DNA of 20,582 nucleotides from Nitrososphaerales archaeon (GTDB lineage Archaea; Thermoproteota; Nitrososphaeria; Nitrososphaerales; CADDZS01), in the NCBI GenBank assembly GCA_030043455.1, contig JASHXQ010000153.1, positions 1-20,582 on the forward strand, written 5' to 3'. Below the pieces are notes generated by a model. It made no database searches, had not been told where the DNA came from, and was given only the letters and a program-made list of their open reading frames with translations. A program made the position numbers and the translations under genes. This document shows, one piece after another, positions 8,690-15,358 of the stretch (the stretch's first letter is position 1; every line of letters starts with the position of its first letter).

Positions 8690-9573
8690 TAGATAGCTTT
8701 TGAGCGCTCCGTGAAGACTTTGTCAATCTGGAGAACTGCCAGGGAGAAAGCCAGAGCAAGAAAAGTTATTCCCAAGCCCGGTGGTACCACCCACCACCAT
8801 TCGCCGCTCGACACAGCTCCAACACTCTCCGCATTGAAGAGCATGTTGCCCCAACTTACCAATTGCTCATTTCCCAACCCGAGAAATGCTATCGCAGCCT
8901 GAAAGAGGATGGCAAAGACAATAATGAGTACACCATTGGACAGGATCAGGGGCCATAGGTTGGGCAGGATTTCGCCAAACATTATTCTTAGATCGCTACT
9001 TCCTGCCGCTATGCCACTCTCGACAAACACGCGCTCTCTCAAGCTCAATACCTGAGCTGCGACTATCCTGGCTGCAAAGGGCCAGGAGAGGATGGTCAGG
9101 ATAAGAATCTGATTGAATAGGCTAGGTCCCAGATACACTGCCAGAAGGATAATCAGCGGAAGCACAGGAATCACGAGAAATACATCTGTGAGGAGTATTA
9201 GCACCTGCCCAAAGGAGCGCCGGTAGTACCCCGCGGGGATGCCGATGAGTATCACCAAAATTGTGGTGAAAAAGCCTGTGAGTACGCCGACTTCGACAGA
9301 GACGATGCCACCCACGAGCCATTGACTGAAAACGTCCTGGCCGAGATTGGTGGTTCCCATGAGGTGGGCGGCTGTCGGCGCTTGATCGCGGATGCCCACC
9401 CCGTACTTGAGGGGAGGGTACCGTGTAAGATACGGCCGCAAGTAGGGAAGAATCACAAACAGCGCAATTACCACTACTCCAAACATTCCTTTGAAGGAGA
9501 AAACAAAATCATGGATGGTTTGCCGCCAGGTTCCGCGATAGCTTGCCCTAACTATTTGTGAAGCTTCTGTCAT
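8689..9573 (-). CDS. oppC: Oligopeptide ABC transporter permease (OppC/DppC type)
   Basis: A 294-aa membrane protein with an N-terminal cytoplasmic segment, a first hydrophobic helix near 30-45, the LMGTTNLGQDVFSQWLVGG motif (71-89) typical of OppC, and further helices to the C-terminus. The cytoplasmic EAA loop that contacts the ATPases is seen at about 185-205 (ESGIAAGSSDLRIMFGEILP). I chose ATG 9573, 7 bp after the oppB stop; a longer reading from TTG 9627 would add 18 residues and overlap oppB without a clear ribosome site. With OppB it forms the translocation pore. Confidence 0.93.
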   Translation of the reverse strand: MTEASQIVRASYRGTWRQTIHDFVFSFKGMFGVVVIALFVILPYLRPYLTRYPPLKYGVGIRDQAPTAAHLMGTTNLGQDVFSQWLVGGIVSVEVGVLTGFFTTILVILIGIPAGYYRRSFGQVLILLTDVFLVIPVLPLIILLAVYLGPSLFNQILILTILSWPFAARIVAAQVLSLRERVFVESGIAAGSSDLRIMFGEILPNLWPLILSNGVLIIVFAILFQAAIAFLGLGNEQLVSWGNMLFNAESVGAVSSGEWWWVVPPGLGITFLALAFSLAVLQIDKVFTERSKAI

Positions 9574-9580
9574 CTCATCA

Positions 9581-10570
9581 CTATCTGCGGATCCTGGGAT
9601 CAAGGAAAGAATTGAGGAGGTCGGCAAGAAAAACAGCGATCAGGACAGTAATGGTCAACACAAAAAAGGCCCCCTGCAACGAGGGGTAATCCCGAGCCAG
9701 GACGGCTTGGTAAATCAAAAGACCCATCCCCGGATAGGAAAAGACAGTTTCAACAAGAACTGCACCACTAGCTATGAACCCCATTTGGATTCCAATGTTC
9801 GTCAACATCGGAAGGAACGCGTTTTTCATCACGTGCCCGTAAAGGATCTTGCGGTCTGGGTAACCCTCGGCATAAAGAGTCGTAACGAAATCTTCGTTTA
9901 GCACCGCCAGAGTGGAAGCTCGCATTATCAAGACATTACCTCCTACCAGATACGCGGTTAATGTCGCGATTGGCAAAACAGAATGAGAGATTACACTTTC
10001 AAAAAACGAAAGTACGTCGCTGCCCGAATTTACTGCGAAACTAGTGGAAAAATATCCCGCAGTTGGAAAGAGTCTCCAAGTTACTGCAAAGAGAATCAGG
10101 AGAATAAGTCCCAGCCAGAAGCTGGGAACCGATCGAAGAGCCATAGAGGAGAAAATGATAGAGGAGTCAGTCTTGGAATTCCCCTTCCAGCCAGCCTGCA
10201 GACCTAGAAAGATCCCGATTAGAGCTGAGATGATCGTGGAGACGCCGACCAGAAAAATGGTCCAGGGTAATCGCTGCTCCAGGATGACCGCGACGGGGGT
10301 CGGGTAGTACAGGAAGGATACGCCGTAGTTCCCCGTAAAGGTGCCCACAATATAGAGCCAGAATTGAACATAAAGTGGTCGGTTTAGGCCGAAACTTGCA
10401 AGTATTTGTTGCTGGATTTGAGGTGTGAACACTCCATTGTCCACAAAGCGCGTGATCGGATTTCCTGGAAGGGCGCGAGGTAATAGAAAATTGATGATTA
10501 GTAAAATGACCAGTGAAAATATGAGAAAAAATGCACGCTGAATTAGATATCGCTTTAGCGCCGTTAGAAT
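9581..10570 (-). CDS. oppB: Oligopeptide ABC transporter permease (OppB/DppB type), probable ATT start
   Basis: The first canonical start in this frame is GTG 10444, but it would remove the first membrane helix. The frame stays open upstream and encodes exactly the expected OppB N-terminus: KRYLIQRAFFLIFSLVI, a hydrophobic helix, then LPRALPGNPITRF. No ATG, GTG or TTG lies between the upstream stop (near 10631) and 10444. An ATT at 10570 has AAAGGAG 6 nt before it, the same spacing as the oppD site, giving 329 aa, normal for OppB. Five further helices and a C-terminal EAA-like loop (AEGYPDRKILYGHVMKNA) follow. It forms the pore with OppC. The family is sure; the ATT start is an inference. Confidence 0.9.
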   Translation of the reverse strand: MLTALKRYLIQRAFFLIFSLVILLIINFLLPRALPGNPITRFVDNGVFTPQIQQQILASFGLNRPLYVQFWLYIVGTFTGNYGVSFLYYPTPVAVILEQRLPWTIFLVGVSTIISALIGIFLGLQAGWKGNSKTDSSIIFSSMALRSVPSFWLGLILLILFAVTWRLFPTAGYFSTSFAVNSGSDVLSFFESVISHSVLPIATLTAYLVGGNVLIMRASTLAVLNEDFVTTLYAEGYPDRKILYGHVMKNAFLPMLTNIGIQMGFIASGAVLVETVFSYPGMGLLIYQAVLARDYPSLQGAFFVLTITVLIAVFLADLLNSFLDPRIRR

Positions 10571-10576
10571 TCTTCG

Positions 10577-10583
10577 CTCCTTT
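10577..10583 (-). promoter_or_regulatory. Shine-Dalgarno site proposed for oppB
   Basis: AAAGGAG on the minus strand, 6 nt before an ATT codon at 10570. Together with the conserved OppB N-terminus encoded just after it, this supports a non-canonical start. Confidence 0.55.
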
Positions 10584-10639
10584 GCCTGTAGCTGATCGAA
10601 AATACTACGTTGGGTGACCGCGTAACGAGACTATCCTTT

Positions 10640-10664
10640 GGGAGAGCTAGGGCTAAGCCCTCCC
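10640..10664 (-). other. Compact inverted repeats between the binding-protein gene and oppB
   Basis: GGGAG/CTCCC arms enclose AGGGCT-A-AGCCCT (10649-10661). The two pairings partly compete. This lies in the roughly 147-bp gap between the binding-protein stop and oppB and can fold in the minus-strand transcript. There is no T-run, so it is more likely an RNA-stability or processing structure than a terminator. Confidence 0.4.
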
Positions 10665-10698
10665 GAATGGGTCCCCTTTACCCGAAAAAAGAGGGGAA

Positions 10699-10739
10699 GG
10701 GACTTCCACCTCTTATGTTAGGAGGTGGGAGTGAGTCCC
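10699..10739 (-). other. Long hairpin spanning the end of the binding-protein gene
   Basis: Inner stem CCACCTC (10706-10712) pairs with GAGGTGG (10722-10728) around a 9-nt loop. Outer stem GGGACT (10699-10704) pairs with AGTCCC (10734-10739). One base against five lies unpaired between the stems. The TAA stop of the binding protein falls in the loop. Similar structures after binding-protein genes in other ABC operons protect the upstream message and lower permease expression; that role is inferred here. Confidence 0.5.
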
Positions 10740-12451
10740 AAGAAAGTGGGATAGTACCACAGACCGTATCTCGGAACTGGCGACCAGCCCGTAAAGCCCT
10801 GAACTGACCAGATATCCTGACCATAAGCCAGATTGATCCAAGGAACTTGTTGTGCCACATCGTACTGTATCTGGTCTACTAGGGGCTGTTCAGTTTGAAT
10901 AGAGGATTGGTTGAGCGCTTCGGTAATTAGATTATCAACAGTCGAATTCTTGAACACTGAAAAGTCCAATCCATTGGGCCCCGACTCCGTAGAGTGGAAA
11001 GATGGCTCTAAGAAGAGCATGGGATCGAAGTAGAGTCTCCAAGCGTTCAGAGTCATCTGGTAATCATGTGTTCCTAGGACCAAGTTATCGTCGGTAGTTG
11101 GATCCACCTGAGTGACGTGAATCGCGATGCCGATTTGTGCGAGGTTCTGGGAGATCACGGTGGACATGTCGATCCACGGAGATTGGTTAGGAATCAAGAG
11201 ATCGAAGGTGAGGGTTCCTCCAGGACCCACCCAGGATCCGGTAGAGTTGGAATAACCTGCTTGTTGCAACAGACTAACAGCCATGGCATCATTCAACGTG
11301 TAGTTGATGACATTTGGATCATACCAATATGCTAGCGCGGGCGAGAGAACACTTTGAGCTGCAATCGCCTCTCCACCGAAAGCGAGCGAAACAATACCTG
11401 TTTTATCAACTGCGTAGGCCATAGCCTGTCTGACCAGAGTGTTGTTGAAGGGCCAGGTCTGCGTGTTCATGGAGATATAGTAGATCATAGTGCTTGAAGT
11501 ATTGACCACGGTCGCAGTAGATGGTAGCGCAGAAAGATCTGTCCCTTCTGGAAGTTCGAAGAAATTCAAGGTACCCGCCTTAATCGACGACAGGGCCGAA
11601 TCTACGGAGCTGTAGACATTGATGACCAGATTTTCAAAGTGAGGCGCTCCGCCAAAATAAGTCGGATTTGCCTTGAGGATAATATTGACTCCCGGAGTTC
11701 TTGAAACAAAGCTGAAGGGGCCGTCGCCAGTGAGGTAGCCCGGTCCGGTGTAGTTATCCGGAGAAGTCACTGAGGACCAGATGTGTTGCGGAATGATCAT
11801 TCCCAAATCAATCAGGTCTAGCAGAAAACCCGCGGATGGATGGTTCAACACTACTACGGCTGTGTAATTATTCAGCGCGTAACTGCTATTGATCCCACCC
11901 GCCAACGCGGCATAGTAGGGAAACTTGTATTGTTCCCAGTAGTGGAAAGTGAAGGCAACGTCATTTGCCGTAACGGGCTGACCATCCTGCCAAGTGGCAT
12001 TGTGTACCAAATTAAAAGTGTAAACCGTACCGTTCGGTGAAATCGTCCAACTGGAAGCTAGTCCCGGAGCTGGTAGACCCGATGAATTTGCCTCGACCAG
12101 GGTGTTGTAAACAAGCTGTAGTACATCGAGATCAGATATAGTAAACCAGTCCACAGGGTTCAGATTGTCTACATCGAACAGGAAACCAGCTGTCAGGGTT
12201 ACGTTCTGAGAAGCTGTCGGTGTAGCTGACGAAGAGGTCGTCATCGCGCTAGTCGTACTGACTATAGAACTCAAACTGGAAGACGACGAACTCGAGCTCG
12301 AAGAACTGGACGAAGAAGTTGTAGAATTGGAAGTGCTCTTTGAGGAAAGGATCGCAAAGCCACCTACGGCTGCGATGATCAAAATCACAACGATGACCAC
12401 TACGATCGCAATCGTACTGATTGCTCGTTGATTTCTATCGGGAATTCGCAT
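10718..12451 (-). CDS. ABC transporter substrate-binding protein, family 5, membrane-anchored
   Basis: A 577-aa extracellular binding protein that heads the opp operon. Residues 1-10 are basic and end RA, followed by ISTIAIVVVIVVILIIAAVG (11-30); this resembles archaeal class III (pilin-like) signal peptides cut between A10 and I11. A Ser/Thr-rich stalk runs 36-79. The SBP_bac_5 domain follows (LVYNTLVE, GLASSWTISPNGTVYTFNL, WQDGQPVTANDVAFTF, GDGPFSFV). About 15 N-X-S/T sequons point to glycosylation. ATG 12451 lies about 26 bp from the centre of an upstream TTAAATAA box, so the message is probably leaderless. A hairpin covers the stop. The substrate is likely an oligopeptide; specificity cannot be read from sequence. 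Confidence 0.94.
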   Translation of the reverse strand: MRIPDRNQRAISTIAIVVVIVVILIIAAVGGFAILSSKSTSNSTTSSSSSSSSSSSSSSLSSIVSTTSAMTTSSSATPTASQNVTLTAGFLFDVDNLNPVDWFTISDLDVLQLVYNTLVEANSSGLPAPGLASSWTISPNGTVYTFNLVHNATWQDGQPVTANDVAFTFHYWEQYKFPYYAALAGGINSSYALNNYTAVVVLNHPSAGFLLDLIDLGMIIPQHIWSSVTSPDNYTGPGYLTGDGPFSFVSRTPGVNIILKANPTYFGGAPHFENLVINVYSSVDSALSSIKAGTLNFFELPEGTDLSALPSTATVVNTSSTMIYYISMNTQTWPFNNTLVRQAMAYAVDKTGIVSLAFGGEAIAAQSVLSPALAYWYDPNVINYTLNDAMAVSLLQQAGYSNSTGSWVGPGGTLTFDLLIPNQSPWIDMSTVISQNLAQIGIAIHVTQVDPTTDDNLVLGTHDYQMTLNAWRLYFDPMLFLEPSFHSTESGPNGLDFSVFKNSTVDNLITEALNQSSIQTEQPLVDQIQYDVAQQVPWINLAYGQDIWSVQGFTGWSPVPRYGLWYYPTFLGLTPTS

Positions 12452-12472
12452 GAAATAATGCGAAAAATCCCG

Positions 12473-12481
12473 TTTATTTAA
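12473..12481. promoter_or_regulatory. TATA-like box between the opp operon and pcp
   Basis: The minus strand reads TTAAATAAA, centred about 26 bp before the ATG of the binding protein, an ideal distance for leaderless archaeal transcription. Read on the plus strand (TTTATTTAA) it would start transcription near 12503 and could also serve pcp, which argues against pcp starting at GTG 12489. Confidence 0.6.
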
Positions 12482-12554
12482 GAATACTGTGAATTGTTCA
12501 GTTCAAATACCAGAAATTAGTATCATTTTCTCTAATAACTTCGGGGAAAATGCG

Positions 12555-13196
12555 TTGACAGTGGTTATTTTCGGGTACGAGCCGTTTCTGGAATACAAGG
12601 AAAATCCTTCAGGCCTGATCGCACAATCGCTGAATGGCCGCGAAATTTTAGGCCAGCGGATCAAAGGGATTACTCTTCCGGTGGATTATTCGCGATTGGA
12701 AGAATTGATCGTTGCTGCCCTCAATCGCGAAAAACCTGTGCTAGCCATAGGTCTCGGCCTCGCGGGGGGTAGGAATACGGTCACTCCCGAGAAAATCGCA
12801 GTCAACTACAAGCACGCCGCGGAACCGGACAACACTGGAAAAATTATTCTTGCAGAGAAAATTGATACAGGGCAACCTGACGGACTTTTCTCTAATCTGC
12901 CCGCCGAGGGGTTAGTGGATGAGCTAAATCGTCAGGGCGTGCCTGCTTCGCTGAGTGTCAGTGCGGGAGCCTATCTGTGCAATAATGCAATGTTCGTGAT
13001 CGTTCGCGAAGCGCGTAAGGGGGGTTTTGCAGGAGGTTTCATCCATATTCCCTGCCATTCAGAATATGCCGCCCGAGAAAAGAAAAATCTCCCCAGTTTA
13101 CCGCTGGCTCTGATCGAGAAAGGAGTGGAGACGTCTATCGAGTACGTCCTGAGCCAGACCAGACCAAAGATGGTTGTCGCCGCGTCTGTGTCATAA
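12555..13196 (+). CDS. pcp: Pyroglutamyl peptidase I (pyrrolidone-carboxylate peptidase, family C15)
   Basis: A cytoplasmic cysteine peptidase that removes N-terminal 5-oxoproline (pyroglutamate) from peptides. The family core is present: GYEPFLEYKENPS at the N-terminus, GLAGGRNTVTPEKIAVN containing the catalytic Glu (79 from TTG 12555), SAGAYLCNNAMF with the nucleophile Cys142, and FIHIP with His164. The frame is open from GTG 12489, but family alignment places the start near TTG 12555 (214 aa) or GTG 12561; the extra 22 residues would be unusual and would begin before the predicted transcript start. GLAGGR replaces the usual GLAPGR. It is divergent from the opp operon and its stop overlaps that of the GGT gene tail to tail. 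It links peptide uptake with the HyuA/HyuB pair. Confidence 0.9.
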   Translation: MTVVIFGYEPFLEYKENPSGLIAQSLNGREILGQRIKGITLPVDYSRLEELIVAALNREKPVLAIGLGLAGGRNTVTPEKIAVNYKHAAEPDNTGKIILAEKIDTGQPDGLFSNLPAEGLVDELNRQGVPASLSVSAGAYLCNNAMFVIVREARKGGFAGGFIHIPCHSEYAAREKKNLPSLPLALIEKGVETSIEYVLSQTRPKMVVAASVS

Positions 13197-14813
13197 GGCC
13201 ATAGCGCTCCCATTACGCCTAGTTTCGGTGCCGGCGTACACTTTTCCGTGTTTCCAAACCAAGGCATGCAACGCCCCGAAACCGACTGGACTCCTTCCCT
13301 TGTCCACATTCGTCGGCTCGTAGATCTTGTGACCTAATTGTGTCAGCTCTAGCTTTGTCTTTGCAGGGATGCCTTGCTCTAAATCAACCACAGTTCCGGG
13401 TGCATAGGGGATTGAATTAATCCGGTATCTCAGTAGAAACCGAGGCGAGCTAACCGCCAGCTGTGGGGGCATCGCGTATTGGATTAGTTTGAAAAGTACC
13501 TCTGGAATTGTCTGGGGAATAGTCCAGCCCCCTGCCGCGCCCAGAGCTATAATTTGGTCCTCCCCGAAAGCAATCGTAGGACTCATCACGTACCTTGGTC
13601 TCTGTCTCGGTTCCAGCCGCTCCAGACTATCAGGATCTAGGCTGAAGTAGCACATACCGTCGTTCAAATTGAATCCCAGATCCCCGTAAATTCCCACGCG
13701 ATCAAAACCGTACATCTGCGTCTGGGTTATTGTGACGATGTTCCTCTTGGAATCGGAAACGCAAAAGTGTGTTGTGGAATTTCCAAAGCGCCTCGCCGGG
13801 GTAACTAATTCGTAAAAGCTCGCCTTGCTCTGATCTATTTTTCCCCGCTGGTTCGCGGCATACTCTTTGGAAGTTAGGCGTTCCACGGGGATCTCGGCGT
13901 AGTCTTTTCCACTATTGTAAGAATCGTCATCTCTCAACGCCAGCTTTCCAGCCTCGAGGAAGAGATGCACAGTCGAAGAAGATGTGATTCGATCGTTGAA
14001 TTCAAAGCCTTCCAGAATGTTCAACCACTGCAGTATAGTCATGCCGGAAGAACCGGGCGGATGAGTGAAAATTTTCATCCCGCGATACAAACCAGCAACG
14101 GGTTCCGACCACCTCGGCGAATAGCTTGCAAGGTCTTCTTCAGTAAGCAAGCCACCTGCCCCGCGAACATTTTTCACTATCGCCTTCGCGATATTCCCCT
14201 TGTAGTAATCCTCTCCCCCGTGACTTGCGAGAACCGACAGCGTTCGAGCCAGATCTTTCTGCACAAAGACCTGCCCTTTTCTTGGGAAAGAGCCTTTCCG
14301 GTAAAAGATCCTCGCGGTGGAAGGAAATCGTCCAGCTGTAGGCTTGACGGACTCATAGGCGTTGCTTACGCGCTCGGATACTCGGTAGCCCTTGGCGAGC
14401 TGAATCGCCGGTTCTAATACTTCACTCATTTTCATCGTACCGAATCGGTCTAAGAGTGCGGTCCAACCGGCTACAGATCCCGGCACAAGAATTGACAAGG
14501 GTCCCTCTGTGCTAGCTTTGTAATCCTCCCACGGTTTCTCTTTCACAAATTGATCAATGGAAGCGGAAGCCGGAGCCTCACCGACGAAATCGAGGGCGAA
14601 GACCCGATCTTCCTGCACACTGTAGAATAACAAGTAACCGTACCCCCCGAGGCCCGCCATGTAGGGATCGACAACAGTGAGAGCTGCGGCGGAAGCAACT
14701 GCCGCATCGGCGGCGTTTCCTCCCTTCTTCAGAATCTCGACTCCGGCTAGAGTACTGGGTTCATGATCAGTAGTAACGAGGCCTTTCGAGCCTGCTATTT
14801 GAGATGCGGGCAA
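13191..14813 (-). CDS. Gamma-glutamyltranspeptidase-family Ntn hydrolase, atypical substrate site
   Basis: A 540-aa member of the GGT family, which matures by self-cleavage into two chains. GGNAADAAVASA (31-42), PGSVAGW (111-117), PPGSSG (252-257) and the cleavage motif NSTTHFCVSD (345-354) are clear, making Thr347 the likely nucleophile and new N-terminus of a roughly 194-aa small subunit. Several E. coli GGT glutamyl-binding residues appear replaced: Arg114 by Val77, Gln430 by Gly386, Asp433 by Tyr389, Ser462/Ser463 by Tyr408/Val409. The substrate may therefore not be a gamma-glutamyl compound. No signal peptide is seen, so it is probably cytoplasmic. The start is TTG 14813; no ATG exists near the conserved N-terminus. 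It overlaps the pcp stop by 6 bp. Confidence 0.88.
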   Translation of the reverse strand: MPASQIAGSKGLVTTDHEPSTLAGVEILKKGGNAADAAVASAAALTVVDPYMAGLGGYGYLLFYSVQEDRVFALDFVGEAPASASIDQFVKEKPWEDYKASTEGPLSILVPGSVAGWTALLDRFGTMKMSEVLEPAIQLAKGYRVSERVSNAYESVKPTAGRFPSTARIFYRKGSFPRKGQVFVQKDLARTLSVLASHGGEDYYKGNIAKAIVKNVRGAGGLLTEEDLASYSPRWSEPVAGLYRGMKIFTHPPGSSGMTILQWLNILEGFEFNDRITSSSTVHLFLEAGKLALRDDDSYNSGKDYAEIPVERLTSKEYAANQRGKIDQSKASFYELVTPARRFGNSTTHFCVSDSKRNIVTITQTQMYGFDRVGIYGDLGFNLNDGMCYFSLDPDSLERLEPRQRPRYVMSPTIAFGEDQIIALGAAGGWTIPQTIPEVLFKLIQYAMPPQLAVSSPRFLLRYRINSIPYAPGTVVDLEQGIPAKTKLELTQLGHKIYEPTNVDKGRSPVGFGALHALVWKHGKVYAGTETRRNGSAMAL

Positions 14814-14845
14814 GCGGGAATTATTAGGAAAATTTCCAGTCTCTA

Positions 14846-14855
14846 AAATAATTTA
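14846..14855 (-). promoter_or_regulatory. TATA-like box of the GGT-family gene
   Basis: The minus strand reads TAAATTATTT, centred about 37 bp before TTG 14813. This would give a leader of about 10 nt. Only sequence and spacing support it. Confidence 0.4.
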
Positions 14856-14881
14856 CTCGACTTTGATCGAGGAAAAGCCGA

Positions 14882-14900
14882 TTGCCCTAATTTAGGGCAA
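14882..14900. promoter_or_regulatory. Perfect 19-bp palindrome upstream of the GGT-family gene
   Basis: TTGCCCTAA-T-TTAGGGCAA, two 9-bp arms around one base. It lies about 30 bp upstream of the proposed TATA box, in the 187-bp gap before the small membrane-protein gene. The perfect symmetry fits an operator for a dimeric regulator; a short hairpin is the alternative. Confidence 0.45.
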
Positions 14901-15000
14901 AAAATTGGAGGGCCACTAGATGTTGTTTTTACGCGTGTGATTGCTATAGTAATAGTTTAGCAAATGCCATTTGATGGATTGCTTAAAGCCTGAGATTCTC

Positions 15001-15288
15001 CTAGAGAACGACTGGAAGGGCCGCTCCTAGGGATACTAGAATGGTGCCCGCAATCAGTAACACGGCAGACGAATGAGAAAGGAGCCTCTTGAGGGATTCT
15101 CTCCGCTGGATCAAACCTGCAATTCCTGAGACCAAAGCAAACTCGAGGACTACAAGTTGTGAGTCAAAAAGGATTTTCAGAAGATTATCCGTAGCGCCCG
15201 ATCCCCCGAGCATAGCGAGCAGAGTGAGCATGGTCGCGGCGGTACCGGCCACTGCGGCTGAGAGAACATCGTAATGCGGTTCGTGCAT
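15001..15288 (-). CDS. Small three-helix membrane protein, unknown function
   Basis: A 95-aa protein from ATG 15288; TTG 15303 would add five residues. Three hydrophobic stretches are seen: about 10-28 (SAAVAGTAATMLTLLAML), 38-58 (LFDSQLVVLEFALVSGIAGL) and the C-terminal SSAVLLIAGTILVSLGAALP. The loop QRRESLKRLL after the second helix is positively charged and probably cytoplasmic. I do not recognise the family. It is divergent from the coiled-coil protein gene across a gap of about 70 bp, so the two may share a promoter region. Confidence 0.6.
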   Translation of the reverse strand: MHEPHYDVLSAAVAGTAATMLTLLAMLGGSGATDNLLKILFDSQLVVLEFALVSGIAGLIQRRESLKRLLSHSSAVLLIAGTILVSLGAALPVVL

Positions 15289-15358
15289 CGATGTAGAGGT
15301 CAATAATAACCTGGACGGTTCCCTTCGAAGTGATTATTGATTTGAAATTATCGACCTT

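Noticed and set aside
12270..12345. Serine-tract DNA in the binding protein as a microsatellite or mobile repeat
   Set aside because: The serine codons are mixed and the tract is a normal surface-protein linker.
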